Counted from the stretch's first letter, positions 1 to 9,412 are shown. The stretch: DNA of 64,000 nucleotides from Solirubrobacterales bacterium (GCA_016712175.1 JADJRQ010000004.1:124001-188000), one strand, 5' to 3'. Notes: generated by a model from the sequence alone, not told the origin. Numbers and translations: made by a program.

Positions 1-711
1 CGAAGTCGGTTCAACCTCGGTCATCGACTTCTCGATCACGAACTTGTAGAACGCGAATGCGAGTGCGGCACCTACCAGCGGGGCCAGGACGTAGACCCAG
101 GCGTCGCCGAACTCTCCGGAGACGAGGGCCGGTCCGAACCAGCGGGCCGGGTTGACCGACGCACCGGTCAGCGGTCCGAAGACCATGCCGATCGCAGCGA
201 AGGTCAGGCCGATCGCCAGCGGGGCCCATTCCTTCTTGGCCCTGATGCCCAATGCCACAGCCAGGACGGTCAGGACGAGCAGGAAAGCACCGAGGCCTTC
301 GACGAGAAAGCCCTGAGCGGCGCCACCGAGCAACGGACTGATGGTCGCGGCTCCGTAATTGGATGCGCGTCCTTCGTCTTCGAGGATGGCCTTCGTCAAC
401 AACGCACCGAGGACACCACCGGAAAGCTGGGCCAGGATGTAGATGACCGCGTCAACTGGCGCGATCTTCTTCATGAGCGCAGCACCGAAGGTGATTGCGG
501 GGTTGAAGTGGCCACCACTGGCTATTCCGATTCCGATGATAAGAACGAAAAGGATGAAGCCATAGACGAGGCCGATCACCGCGAAGTCAGAACCGAACGA
601 AGCCGACTCTCCTACCGAGATGAAGAGGACGCCGACAGTGGTGATGAAAAAGACCAGGAACAGAGTTCCGACCAGTTCAGCGATATATGCGGCGAGTCCG
701 CGATCTTGCAT
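1..711 (-). CDS. Aquaporin / MIP-family channel (3' end off window)
   Basis: MIP-family channel for water or small neutral solutes in the cytoplasmic membrane. The frame is open from an ATG at 711 to the left edge (237 codons), so the C-terminus lies outside. Both NPA signatures are visible: GGHFNPAIT near residues 66-74 and GASVNPARWFGPAL near 183-196, the second followed by the conserved pore arginine. Several hydrophobic segments lie between them, as in the six-helix fold. A GGGAGG ribosome site precedes the ATG, and a 53-nt hairpin element (738-790) sits 26 nt upstream of the start. Water versus glycerol selectivity cannot be read from this sequence. Confidence 0.93.
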   Translation of the reverse strand, partial: MQDRGLAAYIAELVGTLFLVFFITTVGVLFISVGESASFGSDFAVIGLVYGFILFVLIIGIGIASGGHFNPAITFGAALMKKIAPVDAVIYILAQLSGGVLGALLTKAILEDEGRASNYGAATISPLLGGAAQGFLVEGLGAFLLVLTVLAVALGIRAKKEWAPLAIGLTFAAIGMVFGPLTGASVNPARWFGPALVSGEFGDAWVYVLAPLVGAALAFAFYKFVIEKSMTEVEPTS

Positions 712-737
712 GTAATTCAAACCTCCCGAGGCTTTGA

Positions 738-790
738 GGGTCTCGCCGCCTGTCTTCCGCGCGCAAGCGTGGAATCAGACGTCAGGACCC
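738..790 (-). promoter_or_regulatory. Hairpin 5'UTR element, copy A
   Basis: On the minus strand this 53-nt segment begins GGGTCCTGACG and ends GGCGGCGAGACCC, so its ends can pair (GGGTC with GACCC). The interior forms CGTCTG..TTCC / GGAA..CAGGCG around a GC-rich apical hairpin. Near-copies lie at 4158-4212 and 31843-31896. It stops 26 nt before the aquaporin start codon, as a leader regulatory RNA would. It matches no riboswitch class I know; a REP-like dispersed palindrome is the alternative. Confidence 0.5.
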
Positions 791-932
791 GATGCTTATG
801 TCAATTGCTGCCCACGAACCTTCGGGCGGACTCAGTCTAGCTTCACCGGGCCGCCTGCATGGCTGTGGGCCAATACCGGCCGCGAGTGTATATGCCTGCC
901 GCGGTGGGAGGGTCTCCCGGCACGGCATTGGT

Positions 933-1244
933 TCAAAGCAGCCCGTCGGCAAGCTGGGGCAGTTCGCGGACCATCCGGGAACGGGGGATCACCAGGTCGA
1001 CCCCGGCCTCGAGCGCCCGGCGGCGGGTTTCGACGTCGGTATGCGAATAGAATCCGATCGAAGGCGGCGCCAGGCTGGCAACAGCCACCGGATCAGTCGA
1101 ATCAAGGTCACAGACGATCAGGTCGGCTTCGACCGATTGGGGCAACGCCCCCGAAACCGTGACTTCGTGACCGGAGCTGCCAAGGATCTCCTTGACCCGG
1201 CTGGCCAGCATCAGGTCGGCCACGCAGGCGAAAATTTGAGCCAC
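933..1244 (-). CDS. Receiver-like (pseudo-response-regulator) domain protein
   Basis: A 103-aa protein with the size and strand/helix rhythm of a lone response-regulator receiver domain: a hydrophobic first strand (IFACVADLMLASRV), a DLIVCDLD segment where the phospho-acceptor region would be, IGFYSHTD as a strand-4-like segment, and AGVDLVIPRS near the end. There is no output domain. The acidic cluster of a true receiver is incomplete, so phosphorylation is uncertain. It lies 12 nt downstream of the frameshifted gene at 1257-1618 on the same strand, so the two are probably co-transcribed. Confidence 0.5.
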   Translation of the reverse strand: MAQIFACVADLMLASRVKEILGSSGHEVTVSGALPQSVEADLIVCDLDSTDPVAVASLAPPSIGFYSHTDVETRRRALEAGVDLVIPRSRMVRELPQLADGLL

Positions 1245-1256
1245 CAGGCGACCTGC

Positions 1257-1618
1257 CTAAATCGAGCGGCGCTGACGGAACTCTTCGCGCACGCTCTCCG
1301 GCCGGCCCCACATCTGGACGACCTCGGACCGGCCCTCACGCACTTCCCGCATCTGCATCTCACCGGCGAAGCCTTCTTCATCCATCTTCCTGAGAACGCC
1401 GAGCACGGTTTCCGGGCAGCAGCACGCCCGAAGCTCTGGGCGACAGCGACCCGCCAGTGCCAGTCGGCCCGTGAATAAGGCTGCGCATTGATGAAACTCA
1501 TGTTGACCGCCGCATCGATGTACCGGGTCTCGTCGTCGATCCGCAAGTCGAATTCGACGTCAGTCCAGTCATCCGGAAGGGAATCGAGTATTTCCTGAAA
1601 GTCCTGAGCCAGTGCCAT
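1257..1618 (-). CDS. Conserved hypothetical protein, frameshifted
   Basis: A protein of about 120 aa beginning MALAQDFQEILDSLPDDWTDV and ending VREEFRQRRSI. The reading frame changes near 1425, inside the stretch encoding AQSFGRA / CCPETVLGVLRKMDEEG; the interval is 362 nt, one short of a multiple of three, so one missing base explains it. The sequence is acidic, with no signal peptide or membrane segment. I do not recognise the family. It lies just upstream of the receiver-like gene on the same strand and is divergent from the ygfZ-like gene at 1682. Confidence 0.5.
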
Positions 1619-1681
1619 CGAAGCGAAGACTACCGGCGTCGCCTGACCGGGTCGCAGCCGCCGCTCTCGTAGAATCGAAGC

Positions 1682-2647
1682 ATGACCACCGCCTCCACTC
1701 CAGATCTCGATGCCGAATACCGGCAGATCCGCGAGGAATGTGGCCTGGTGAACCGGTCCGGCCGGTTCAGCCTGACCGTTTCCGGGCCCGAGGCCGCAGA
1801 GTTTCTTCAGGGTCAGGTGACCAACGACGTCGAAGAACTGGTGTCCGGCGCCGGTTGCTATGCGGCACTGCTCGACCGTAAAGGCCACATGCAGTCGGAC
1901 CTGCGCATCCTGCGAACGACCGGGAACGAGTTCTGGATCGACACCGAAGGCGACGCCGGCCCTCGGGTCCTCAAGCATCTTTCGATGTACAAGGTCGGTC
2001 GTGAGGTCGAAGTCGAAGCAGCTGACCGGGTCATCCTCTCCCTGATCGGACCCGGCTCGTTCGAAGTCGCCGGCCTTGCCCCTGGTGACGAGTACGCGTC
2101 GGTTGCGGCCACCTTCGCCGGCGTTGAGGTGCTCGTGGTCGCCACTGACCTGGGCCTCGATGTGATCGTCCCGAAAGATTCGATGGATGCAGTCATCAGT
2201 GACCTGGAATCCCGCCGGGCCGTCCCTGTGTCCGAAGCCGCAGCCGAGATCCTCCGGGTAGAGACCGGACGCCCACGCTTCGGCCGCGACATGACCGAGG
2301 CGTCAATGCCCGCCGAAGCCGGCATCGTCGGCAGGGCAGTGAACTTCACCAAGGGTTGTTACATCGGTCAGGAGCCAGTTGCGAGGCTCCACTACAAAGG
2401 CCGGCGCAACCGCCACCTGCGGGGTCAGCGCTTCGCGGCGCCGGTCGAAGCCGGCTCGCCCGTCCGCCTCGGGGAGCGGGAGCTGGGCTCTGTAGGCACT
2501 GCCGTGCTCTCCCCGGCCACCGGTCAGATCGGCATGGCGATCCTCCGCAAGGAAGCCGAGCCCGGGACCACCGTGGTCGTGACGTCCGGTGAAGCCGAAG
2601 TCGAAGCCGAAGTGATCGAGCTTCCGTTCCTTGGGGAGCCGTCGTGA
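1682..2647 (+). CDS. ygfZ: YgfZ/GcvT-family folate-binding protein
   Basis: A 321-aa aminomethyltransferase-fold protein. The YgfZ signature KGCYIGQEPVAR is present near residues 227-238, and the N-terminal part contains the GRFSLTVSGPEAAEFLQGQVTND-like region typical of the family. YgfZ/IBA57 proteins bind tetrahydrofolate and support Fe-S enzyme maturation or repair and tRNA modification in the cytoplasm. The length and the conserved cysteine favour YgfZ over the glycine cleavage T protein (usually about 365 aa), and no other gcv genes are nearby. Its stop overlaps the GTG start of the following acyltransferase by 4 nt (GTGA), so translation is probably coupled. Confidence 0.85.
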   Translation: MTTASTPDLDAEYRQIREECGLVNRSGRFSLTVSGPEAAEFLQGQVTNDVEELVSGAGCYAALLDRKGHMQSDLRILRTTGNEFWIDTEGDAGPRVLKHLSMYKVGREVEVEAADRVILSLIGPGSFEVAGLAPGDEYASVAATFAGVEVLVVATDLGLDVIVPKDSMDAVISDLESRRAVPVSEAAAEILRVETGRPRFGRDMTEASMPAEAGIVGRAVNFTKGCYIGQEPVARLHYKGRRNRHLRGQRFAAPVEAGSPVRLGERELGSVGTAVLSPATGQIGMAILRKEAEPGTTVVVTSGEAEVEAEVIELPFLGEPS

Positions 2648-3663
2648 GCAGCCGCGGACAAGGCCTCGGTGGAAAGTCGCTCGGCGCCGACAGCCCTCTC
2701 TTCGGTGGCAAGGAACCGGAGCCGGCGGCAGCTCCGAAGCCGGAGCCGCCGCAGGAAATCCCTTCCTGGGACCCGCGGGCCGACGACTACGCCAGTCCGC
2801 TGCCCGATCCCCCGTCCCCCGAAGAGTTCGAGCAGGCCGTCGCCGACCTGCGCGACCTGCTTCCGGCCGCCGAGCCGGACCGCTCGCTCGACGACTGGGG
2901 CCGCTCGGAAGACATGGTGTCCCGGCTTGAACCGCTGCTCAACTTTTACTACCGATACTGGTTCCGGGTCGAAGTCGAAGGCATCGAGAACGTTCCGTCC
3001 GAAAGCGGCGCCCTGCTCGTCTCCAACCACTCCGGCGCCCTGCCGCCCGACGCCCCCATGATCATGCAGGCGATCCGCAACGAACACGATTCTCCCCGGC
3101 CGCTCTACATGCTGGGTGAGAACTGGTTCAAGGGCTACCCGGGTGTCTCGATGATCATCAACAAAATGGGTGTAGTTCCGGCGCACCGTGAGAACGCGCA
3201 GCGCCTGCTGAAGGATGAAGGACGACTCGCGATCGTTTTCCCGGAAGGCCAGAAGGGCTCACGCAAGGTCTACTGGCAGCGATACCGGCTGCGACGGTTC
3301 GGCCGCGGCGGCTTCGTACGCACCGCGATCCGCGCCCAGGTTCCGATCGTCCCGATCGCGGTGATCGGGGCCGAAGAAGCGATGCCGATCTTCGCTCACA
3401 TGCGGACGTTGCAGAAACTCAGCGGGCTCATCTACTTCCCGATCACACCGTCCTTCCCCCACTTCGGCTTGGCCGCGCCCCTGATGTACATGCCGTCCAA
3501 ATTCAAGATCCGCTTCATGGAACCGGTCGACATGACCCAGTTTCCGCCGGAAATCGCCGACGATCCGGCCGAGATCCAGAATATCTCGGAGCGCATCAGA
3601 GCAAGGATTCAGCTCGAGCTCGACGAAATGGTCGGCGAGCGAAAGTCAGTGTGGATGGGCTGA
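2644..3663 (+). CDS. Lysophospholipid acyltransferase (PlsC family)
   Basis: A 339-aa acyltransferase with the PlsC HX4D motif (NHSGALPPD, near residue 128) and the downstream FPEGQKGSRK block (near residue 200), which bind and acylate a glycerophospholipid acceptor. The first 95 residues are a Pro/Glu/Ala-rich, probably disordered extension not found in minimal PlsC. It likely acts at the cytoplasmic membrane face in phospholipid synthesis, though the acceptor cannot be determined. The start is GTG at 2644, overlapping the ygfZ stop. Confidence 0.85.
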   Translation: MSSRGQGLGGKSLGADSPLFGGKEPEPAAAPKPEPPQEIPSWDPRADDYASPLPDPPSPEEFEQAVADLRDLLPAAEPDRSLDDWGRSEDMVSRLEPLLNFYYRYWFRVEVEGIENVPSESGALLVSNHSGALPPDAPMIMQAIRNEHDSPRPLYMLGENWFKGYPGVSMIINKMGVVPAHRENAQRLLKDEGRLAIVFPEGQKGSRKVYWQRYRLRRFGRGGFVRTAIRAQVPIVPIAVIGAEEAMPIFAHMRTLQKLSGLIYFPITPSFPHFGLAAPLMYMPSKFKIRFMEPVDMTQFPPEIADDPAEIQNISERIRARIQLELDEMVGERKSVWMG

Positions 3664-3691
3664 CGCCACCCGGTCGGATACATTGCTGTCC

Positions 3692-4159
3692 GTGAGGGGA
3701 ACTCTGCTTTGCACCACAGCAGTTCTGGCCGCGGCAATCGCGTTGTCCGCCTGCGGCTCGGAGACCCGTCCGAACGTGCCCCGGCCCCCGGTCCCCCCGT
3801 CGCTGAGCGTCTCGGTCTCGAATGACACGATCGAGGTCTCTCCCAGAGCCCTCGCCGTCCCCGGCAGGCGTCCGGTGAACATAAGCCAGAACGATGACTC
3901 CCCCCAGAACCAGGCAAACCAGAAAGCGCCGGCCGTTGTATCGGTCACGATTTCGAACCTGACCTCCCGCAAAACCAAACTGATTCTCGAAGGACCAGTG
4001 GACCAAGCCGTACCGATAACCGCCAGCGGGCCCGGTTCCTTCCAGAAGGCAATGCCCACCGGGATTTACCGCCTCAGCTCGCCCGCCAGTTCCGGGACAG
4101 CGAGGTTCGTCGTCGGACCAAGCCGCGTTTCCGCCTCAAGCGACCTCCTGACGCCGTAG
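3692..4159 (+). CDS. Putative small lipoprotein
   Basis: About 155 aa, with a hydrophobic leader ending in the lipobox ALSAC followed by GSETRPNV, so the mature protein should be lipid-anchored on the outside of the membrane. The GTG at 3692 is preferred over an in-frame TTG at 3683 because it gives a standard-length signal peptide. The mature part has beta-rich character (DTIEVSPRALAV, TSRKTKLILEG), reminiscent of a small Ig-like or cupredoxin-like domain, but no metal ligands are evident. The function is unknown. The stop codon abuts hairpin element copy B. Confidence 0.7.
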   Translation: MRGTLLCTTAVLAAAIALSACGSETRPNVPRPPVPPSLSVSVSNDTIEVSPRALAVPGRRPVNISQNDDSPQNQANQKAPAVVSVTISNLTSRKTKLILEGPVDQAVPITASGPGSFQKAMPTGIYRLSSPASSGTARFVVGPSRVSASSDLLTP

Positions 4160-4212
4160 GACCTCGCCGCCTGTCTTCCCCACGCGCAGCGTGGAAGCAG
4201 ACGTCAGGACCC
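4158..4212 (-). repeat. Hairpin element, copy B
   Basis: Third member of the family at 738-790 and 31843-31896, in the same minus-strand orientation. The inner stem (CGTCTG..TTCC with GGAA..CAGGCG) is intact, but the outer 3' arm is changed (AGGTCC instead of GACCC). Unlike the other two copies it does not precede a minus-strand gene: it follows the stop of the lipoprotein gene and lies upstream of ccr on the opposite strand. It may therefore be a decayed copy or a terminator-like relic. Confidence 0.45.
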
Positions 4213-4291
4213 GAACCTTTTGCCCTCGCCGCCTTTGGCAGCGCCGCGAATGTAGGATGCGCGGACCCTTCCCGAACTTGAGAGGAGCGAT

Positions 4292-5548
4292 GTGCCACTA
4301 GACCTCGCTGATGTGAGCAAGCTTGACGTTGAACCCGGAACACTCCCCGAGACCATGTCCGCATGGGTCATTCGGGAGGAGACCATGGGTGAACCCAAGG
4401 ACGCCTTCAAACTCGAAGAGATCGAGACCCCGGAACCGGGTGCTTTCGAAGTAATCGTGCGTGTGATGGCGGCCGGAGTCAACTTCAACAACGTCTGGGC
4501 TGCGCTCGGCAAGCCCGTTTCGGTCTTCGGATACGCCGACCATCCCGAGTTCGGACACCACATCGGTGGCTCCGACGCTTCGGGCATCGTCTGGAAGGTC
4601 GGCGAAGGCGTTACGCGCTGGAAGGTGGGCGACGAAGTCGTAGTCCACTGCAACCAGGCCTCCTACGAAGACGTCGAGGTCCACGGGCTCGATCCCATGG
4701 CCGCACCAAGCCAGAGAATCTGGGGATACGAGACCACCTGGGGCTCCTTCGCCCAGTACACCAAGGTCCAGGCGCAGCAGCTGCTTTCCAAGCCCAAGAA
4801 CCTCTCCTGGGCCGAATCTGCTTCCTACGGTCTGACCTACTTCACGGCCTACCGCATGCTGATGGACCAGGCGAAGATCCAGCCCGGCCACAACGTGCTG
4901 ATCTGGGGCGCCGCCGGCGGACTCGGCGTATTCGCCGTCCAGCTCTGCAAGGCGGCCGGTGCCAACGCTGTCGGCGTCGTCTCCTCCGACGAGAAGGGCG
5001 AACTGGTCAAGAAGCTCGGCGCAGTCGATTACATCAACCGCAATGAGTTCTCCGGAATGATGCGGACGGGCAACGAGACCGCTGAAGAGGAGAAGGCCCG
5101 GTTCAAGGTGTCCCGTGATTTCGCCAAGAAGGTCAAGTCGATCTTCGGTGACGCCCCTGACGTTGTCTTCGAGCACGTCGGCCAGGCCACTTTCCCGACC
5201 TCGGTCTTCGTGGTCAAGCCGTTCGGCAAGGTCGTCATCTGCGGCGCCACCTCCGGCTTCAACCTCGACTTCGACGTGCGTTACCTCTGGATGCGCCAGA
5301 AGCAGATCATCGGCTCGCACTTCGCCAACGCCTACGAGTGCATGAAGGCTAACCAGCTGATGGCCGAAGGCAAGGTCAGTCCCGTGCTCTGGAAGACCAT
5401 GGAATATGACGGCGTGGCCGACGCGCACCAGATGCTTCACGAGAACCAGCACCTCGGCAAGATCGCGATCCTGGTCGGCGCGAAGGACGAAGACGAAGGC
5501 CGCGAAATCGAAGGCCCGGGGGCAATCCGGGCCGAAGTCGGCGCTTAG
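4292..5548 (+). CDS. ccr: Crotonyl-CoA carboxylase/reductase
   Basis: A 418-aa MDR-superfamily enzyme catalysing the NADPH-dependent reductive carboxylation of crotonyl-CoA to ethylmalonyl-CoA, the defining step of the ethylmalonyl-CoA pathway. Family features: FNNVWAALGKPVSVF near residues 66-80, the nucleotide-binding GAAGGLGVFAVQL near 206-218, and the conserved FEHVGQATFPTSVF and VICGATSGFNLDFD blocks. The length is typical. The start is GTG at 4292 behind a GAGAGGAG ribosome site. It is followed 19 nt later by a small ABM-like gene. Ethylmalonyl-CoA mutase and other pathway genes within 10 kb support this role over a plain enoyl reductase. Confidence 0.92.
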   Translation: MPLDLADVSKLDVEPGTLPETMSAWVIREETMGEPKDAFKLEEIETPEPGAFEVIVRVMAAGVNFNNVWAALGKPVSVFGYADHPEFGHHIGGSDASGIVWKVGEGVTRWKVGDEVVVHCNQASYEDVEVHGLDPMAAPSQRIWGYETTWGSFAQYTKVQAQQLLSKPKNLSWAESASYGLTYFTAYRMLMDQAKIQPGHNVLIWGAAGGLGVFAVQLCKAAGANAVGVVSSDEKGELVKKLGAVDYINRNEFSGMMRTGNETAEEEKARFKVSRDFAKKVKSIFGDAPDVVFEHVGQATFPTSVFVVKPFGKVVICGATSGFNLDFDVRYLWMRQKQIIGSHFANAYECMKANQLMAEGKVSPVLWKTMEYDGVADAHQMLHENQHLGKIAILVGAKDEDEGREIEGPGAIRAEVGA

Positions 5549-5567
5549 CCGGTAAGGAGCATCAGGC

Positions 5568-5864
5568 ATGGCTAACTACATTTCCGAGATTTCCTGGCAC
5601 GTGACTCCGTTCAGGGCACAACGCTGGATCGATCTGTGGGAGCCGGCCGCGGCCAAGGCGACGAATTACGGCGCCGAGAGCTGGCAGATCTACCGGTCGG
5701 TGGAAGATCCTTTGATCTTCCGCCAGTTGACCGTCTGGAACGACAAGAAGGACTTCGAGGCTTATTGGTACTCGGAGGAGATCTCGGAGCATCGCGAGGA
5801 GATCATCGATCTCTACGTGAAGCCCCTGTTGCCGGTCTGGTGTACCCCGATCGCCAGCAGCTGA
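5568..5864 (+). CDS. Small ABM/dabb-like hypothetical protein
   Basis: A 98-aa protein rich in aromatic residues (ISEISWHVTPFRAQRWIDLW, DFEAYWYSEEISEHREEI), with the size and beta-alpha-beta feel of ferredoxin-like dimeric barrel proteins such as antibiotic-biosynthesis-monooxygenase-like domains. This fold assignment is only a pattern impression. It starts 19 nt after ccr on the same strand, so it is probably co-transcribed and may be an accessory of the pathway. No catalytic residues can be named. Confidence 0.6.
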   Translation: MANYISEISWHVTPFRAQRWIDLWEPAAAKATNYGAESWQIYRSVEDPLIFRQLTVWNDKKDFEAYWYSEEISEHREEIIDLYVKPLLPVWCTPIASS

Positions 5865-5888
5865 CCGCGCCGAGGTCTGAACCGGTAC

Positions 5889-5920
5889 CGAAAGCCAACG
5901 GCGAGCGCCGGTGGCTTTCG
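5889..5920. terminator. Hairpin terminator between convergent genes
   Basis: CGAAAGCCA and TGGCTTTCG form a perfect 9-bp stem around a GC-rich loop. It lies between the + strand ccr/ABM pair and the minus-strand secreted-protein gene ending at 5943. There is no strong T-run. Confidence 0.5.
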
Positions 5921-5942
5921 TCGTTCCCAGCGGCCTCGGGGC

Positions 5943-6676
5943 TCTAGAAGGGGTCGGGCAGGCTGACGGAGAGCTTCACGAAGCTGCCCCGGGCACCCGG
6001 GCGCGCTCTTCTTGGAACCGATCGAGAAGGTCGTGTCGCGGCCTTCGAGCAGGTTGCCACGGGGGTCGACGACCTGGGCGAGCGCTTGCCGTTGACACGC
6101 GATGACGCGGGCGGGCCATGGGAGCCTGCCGTGCCTTGGTGTTGTAGGCCCGCAGGTCATCCGGTTGGTCTTGCCGAACCCACCGCTTCTTGCCGGCCTT
6201 TCCCTTGTTGCCGAGGTACTGGATCTTGCCGTTCGGAGAAGACCTTCCGGAGCTGGAACCGCTTTCCGCCGGGAATACGGCAGAGCTGGTAACGGCTGCC
6301 ATTGGCGTCCTGGCGCACGCTAACCGACAGGTAGGCCTTCTTTTTGACCTTCCTCGGCGTCGAGGAAAACAGGCGGGCCGGACGCGGTGATACCGACGTC
6401 ACGCCCGACGAACGGAACCTTGAAAGCGCATTCCCTGGTGCGTTTGCCGATCTCGAGGCGGAACGACTTCTTCGAGCCACCCTGGTTGCAATTGTCCTTG
6501 CCCCTGAACTGCTTGATTTCCTTACGTGCGGTCGAAGACTTGAGCGAATTCCGGTAGTCCGTGATCGAGCCGGCATCAGCAGTTGAGGCGGCGACGGAAA
6601 GGCAGGCCAAGGCCAGGCCCGAGGCCAGAATCAGGCGAAGGGGCGAACTGGTCATGTGAATGTGAGATAGACGCAT
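5943..6676 (-). CDS. Secreted hypothetical protein with several frameshifts
   Basis: The N-terminus is a clear signal peptide (LRLILASGLALACLSVAAST, then ADAGS). Coherent protein continues but jumps between frames at least four times: EIGKRTRECAFKVPFVGRDVG, then KKAYLSVSVRQDANGSRYQL, then PGGKRFQLRKVFS, then NGKIQYLGNKGKAGKKRWVR, then VVDPRGNLLEGRDTTFSIGS, ending SFVKLSVSLPDPF at a TAG at 5943. The pieces join into a Lys/Arg-rich beta-type secreted protein of about 240 aa. The frameshifts are probably sequence errors, since every piece still looks well-kept. The function is unknown, and the start could also be the ATG at 6655. Confidence 0.55.
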
Positions 6677-6770
6677 ACAAAGAGCCTAAACACCGCAGAC
6701 GGCGAAAGGTGCGGCTCCGTGATGGAGACCAAGGCCTTTCCGGAATGGTTCGGACGGTATCTTTCAGGGC

Positions 6771-8785
6771 ATGAGTGACCACCGTCTGCCCGAACGCGAC
6801 CGCCCCTGGGTGATGCGCACATATGCGGGCCATTCCGATGCCAAGCGCTCGAACGAGCTTTACCGGAGCAACCTGGCCAAGGGCCAGACCGGCCTCTCGG
6901 TCGCCTTCGACCTCCCCACCCAGACGGGATACGATCCCGATCACATCCTGTCGCGGGGCGAAGTCGGCAAGGTCGGCGTTTCGGTCGCCCACCTCGGTGA
7001 CATGAACGCGCTGATGGACCAGATCCCGCTCGGCACGATGAATACGTCGATGACGATCAACGCCGTCGCGGCCTGGATGCTCGGACTGTACGTCGCCGCC
7101 GCCGAGGAGACCGGAGTCGACCGCTCCGAGCTCAAGGGCACGACCCAGAACGACATCATCAAGGAGTACCTCTCTCGCGGCACCTACGCCTTCCCACCCG
7201 GAGCCTTCGATGCGTCTGATCGCCGACATGGTCGCTTTCACCGTGAACGAAGTCCCGAGTTGGAACCCGATCAACATCTGCAGCTACCACCTCCAGGAGG
7301 CCGGAGCCACACCGATCCAGGAGATCGCCTTCGCGATCTCCACCGCGATCGCCGTGCTCGACGAGGTCAAGGCCCGCGGCCAGGTCGCCGACGAGGACTT
7401 CCCCAAGGTCTTCGGCCGCATCTCGTTCTTCGTCAACGCCGGCATCCGCTTCATCGAGGAGATCGCGAAGCTGAAGACGATGGGCCGGATCTGGACCGAG
7501 ATCGGCCGCGAGCGGTACGGCGTCACCGACGAGAAGATGCTGCGCTTCCGCTACGGCGTCCAGGTCAACTCGCTCGGCCTGACCGAGGCCCAGCCCGAGA
7601 ACAACGTGCAACGCATCGTGCTCGAGGCGCTGGCCGTGACCCTCTCCCGTGACGCCCGGGCCCGCGCCCTCCAGCTGCCGGCCTGGAACGAAGCGATGGG
7701 CCTCCCCCGCCCCTGGGACCAGCAGTGGAGCCTGAGGATCCAGCAGGTTCTGGCCTTCGAGACCGACCTGCTCGAGTACCCCGACATCTTCGAGGGCTCC
7801 AAGGTGATGGAAGGGCTGGTCGACGAGTTCACGGCCGGCGCCAAGGACGAGATCGCCGTCGTCGAAGAGAAGGGCGGCGCCGTAGCTGCGGTGCCGTACA
7901 TGAAGGCACGCCTGGTCGAATCCCAGCGCGAGCGTTTCGCCAGGATCGAAAACGGCGAACAGAAAGTAGTCGGTCTCAACAGCTACACCGAGACCGCCGA
8001 ATCACCGCTCACGGCCACCGCCGACGGCGGCATCATGAAGCCCGACCCCGAGGTCGAGCGCGAGCGCACCGAGGCCCTGGAAGCCTGGCGCGAGGCCCGC
8101 GACGAGGACGCGGTCATCGCCGCCCTGGCCGAAGTCGCCCGGGTCGCCGCCGGTGACCGACCGAAAACATCATGCCCGCGACCATCGCTGCTGCCAAGGC
8201 CGGCGCCACCACCGGCGAATGGGCCGCCACCCTGCGCGACGTATTCGGCGCCTACCGCGGCCCGACCGGCGTCGGCGGGGCCGCGCCGGCGGGCGATCGT
8301 GACGCCCTCACCGCGACCCGTGACCGGGTGAACGAAGTGTCCGAAAAGATCGGTCACCGCATCCGCATCCTGGTCGGCAAGCCCGGCCTCGACGGCCATT
8401 CCAACGGCTCCGAACAGATCGCCCTGCGCGCCCGTGACGTCGGCATGGAGGTCGTCTACCAGGGCATCCGCCTGACCCCCGAGCAGATCGCCGAGTCGGC
8501 ACTTCAGGAGGACGTCGACGTGGTCGGCCTCTCGATCCTTTCCGGCTCCCACCTTGAGCTGGTCCCGGAAGTCGTGAGGCTGCTGGAAGAAGAAGGCATC
8601 CATGTGCCCGTCGTGGCCGGCGGCATCATCCCGCCGGAGGACGCTCGCAGGTCCTGATTGAGGGTGGTGTCGCCGGGGTCTACACGCCCAAGGACTTCGA
8701 CATGAACGAGATCATGGCCGAGATCGTCGAGCTGGTGGCAGAGCGCCACGGCCAGGCCGAGAGTCCGGCCCCCCAGCCCGTATAG
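6771..8785 (+). CDS. ecm: Ethylmalonyl-CoA mutase (B12-dependent), frameshifted
   Basis: About 670 aa in three or four pieces. The N-terminal half begins MSDHRLPERDRPWVMRTYAGHS and contains LAKGQTGLSVAFDLPTQTGY and SYHLQEAGATPIQE, typical of acyl-CoA mutases. RTYAGHS and the single-chain layout match ethylmalonyl-CoA mutase rather than methylmalonyl-CoA mutase. The C-terminal B12 domain (from about 8340) has GKPGLDGHSNGSEQ, with the cobalt-coordinating DxHxxG. Frameshifts fall near 7200, 8160 and 8650, each inside conserved sequence, so sequencing error is likely. It interconverts ethylmalonyl-CoA and methylsuccinyl-CoA, the step after Ccr and epimerisation. Confidence 0.85.
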
Positions 8786-8796
8786 GGTGCCTGAGA

Positions 8797-9359
8797 ATGT
8801 CCGATCAACTGACCCTCCTGCGGGACGGCATCCCGACCGAAGTCCTGATCCTGCGTCGCGGTCACGGTCGCCTCGCTTGGCGCGGTGTTCGTTGCGGTGA
8901 CAGGGACAGGCGGCGAGAAGATCCTTCGCAACCACGGCCGGCCCTCTGGCCGGCCTCGCCGTCGCCGGGTACGTCGTCTACAAGGTGCCCAGGGCCTCAC
9001 CGAATTCCCTCAATGCGTGGGCGGTGGCGGTGGCTGCGCCAGGGTCGAAGAAAGTCAAGTACTCCAGCTGGCCGGCATCCACGTCTCCTTCTTCGGCCTG
9101 CTCAGAGGTGTGCTGCTCTTGCCGCTTACCTGCTTGCGCGGCGACCGGGCCCGCTTGGCCGGCCTTCGTCTTCGCGCTGTTCGGGTTCGGCTTCAGCATG
9201 TACCTCACCTATCTCGAGCTCTGGACGATCAAGGCGATCTGCCAGTGGTGCATCGCCAGCGCCGTCGCGATGACCATGCTGTTCGTCGCCATCACCCTTG
9301 CACCTTTACGCATCCTCAGGTACCTACGACCTCGACGATTAGACGGGACCGATTCCTAA
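8797..9359 (+). CDS. VKOR-family membrane protein, multiply frameshifted
   Basis: Fragments in different frames join into a vitamin K epoxide reductase-like protein: AGLAVAGYVVYKVP (near 8946), LTEFPQCV with GCARVEESQ (near 9000-9050), LAGIHVSFFGL (near 9080), and FGFGFSMYLTYLELWTIKAICQWCIAS (near 9185-9260). The last piece carries the CQWC redox pair of the VKOR active site. Such proteins re-oxidise DsbA-like partners at the membrane, and a DsbA gene follows. At least four frame changes are needed, so the exact start (8797 proposed) and the sequence are unreliable. Confidence 0.6.
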
Positions 9360-9412
9360 AGAGGCCGAAGGCCAATCCCGTTTCCCGGCATTTAGATAGC
9401 ATCAGCCGCCAA

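Noticed and set aside
4298..5569. 423-aa frame antisense to ccr
   Set aside because: The sense strand has a complete crotonyl-CoA carboxylase/reductase with a ribosome site; the antisense frame has none.
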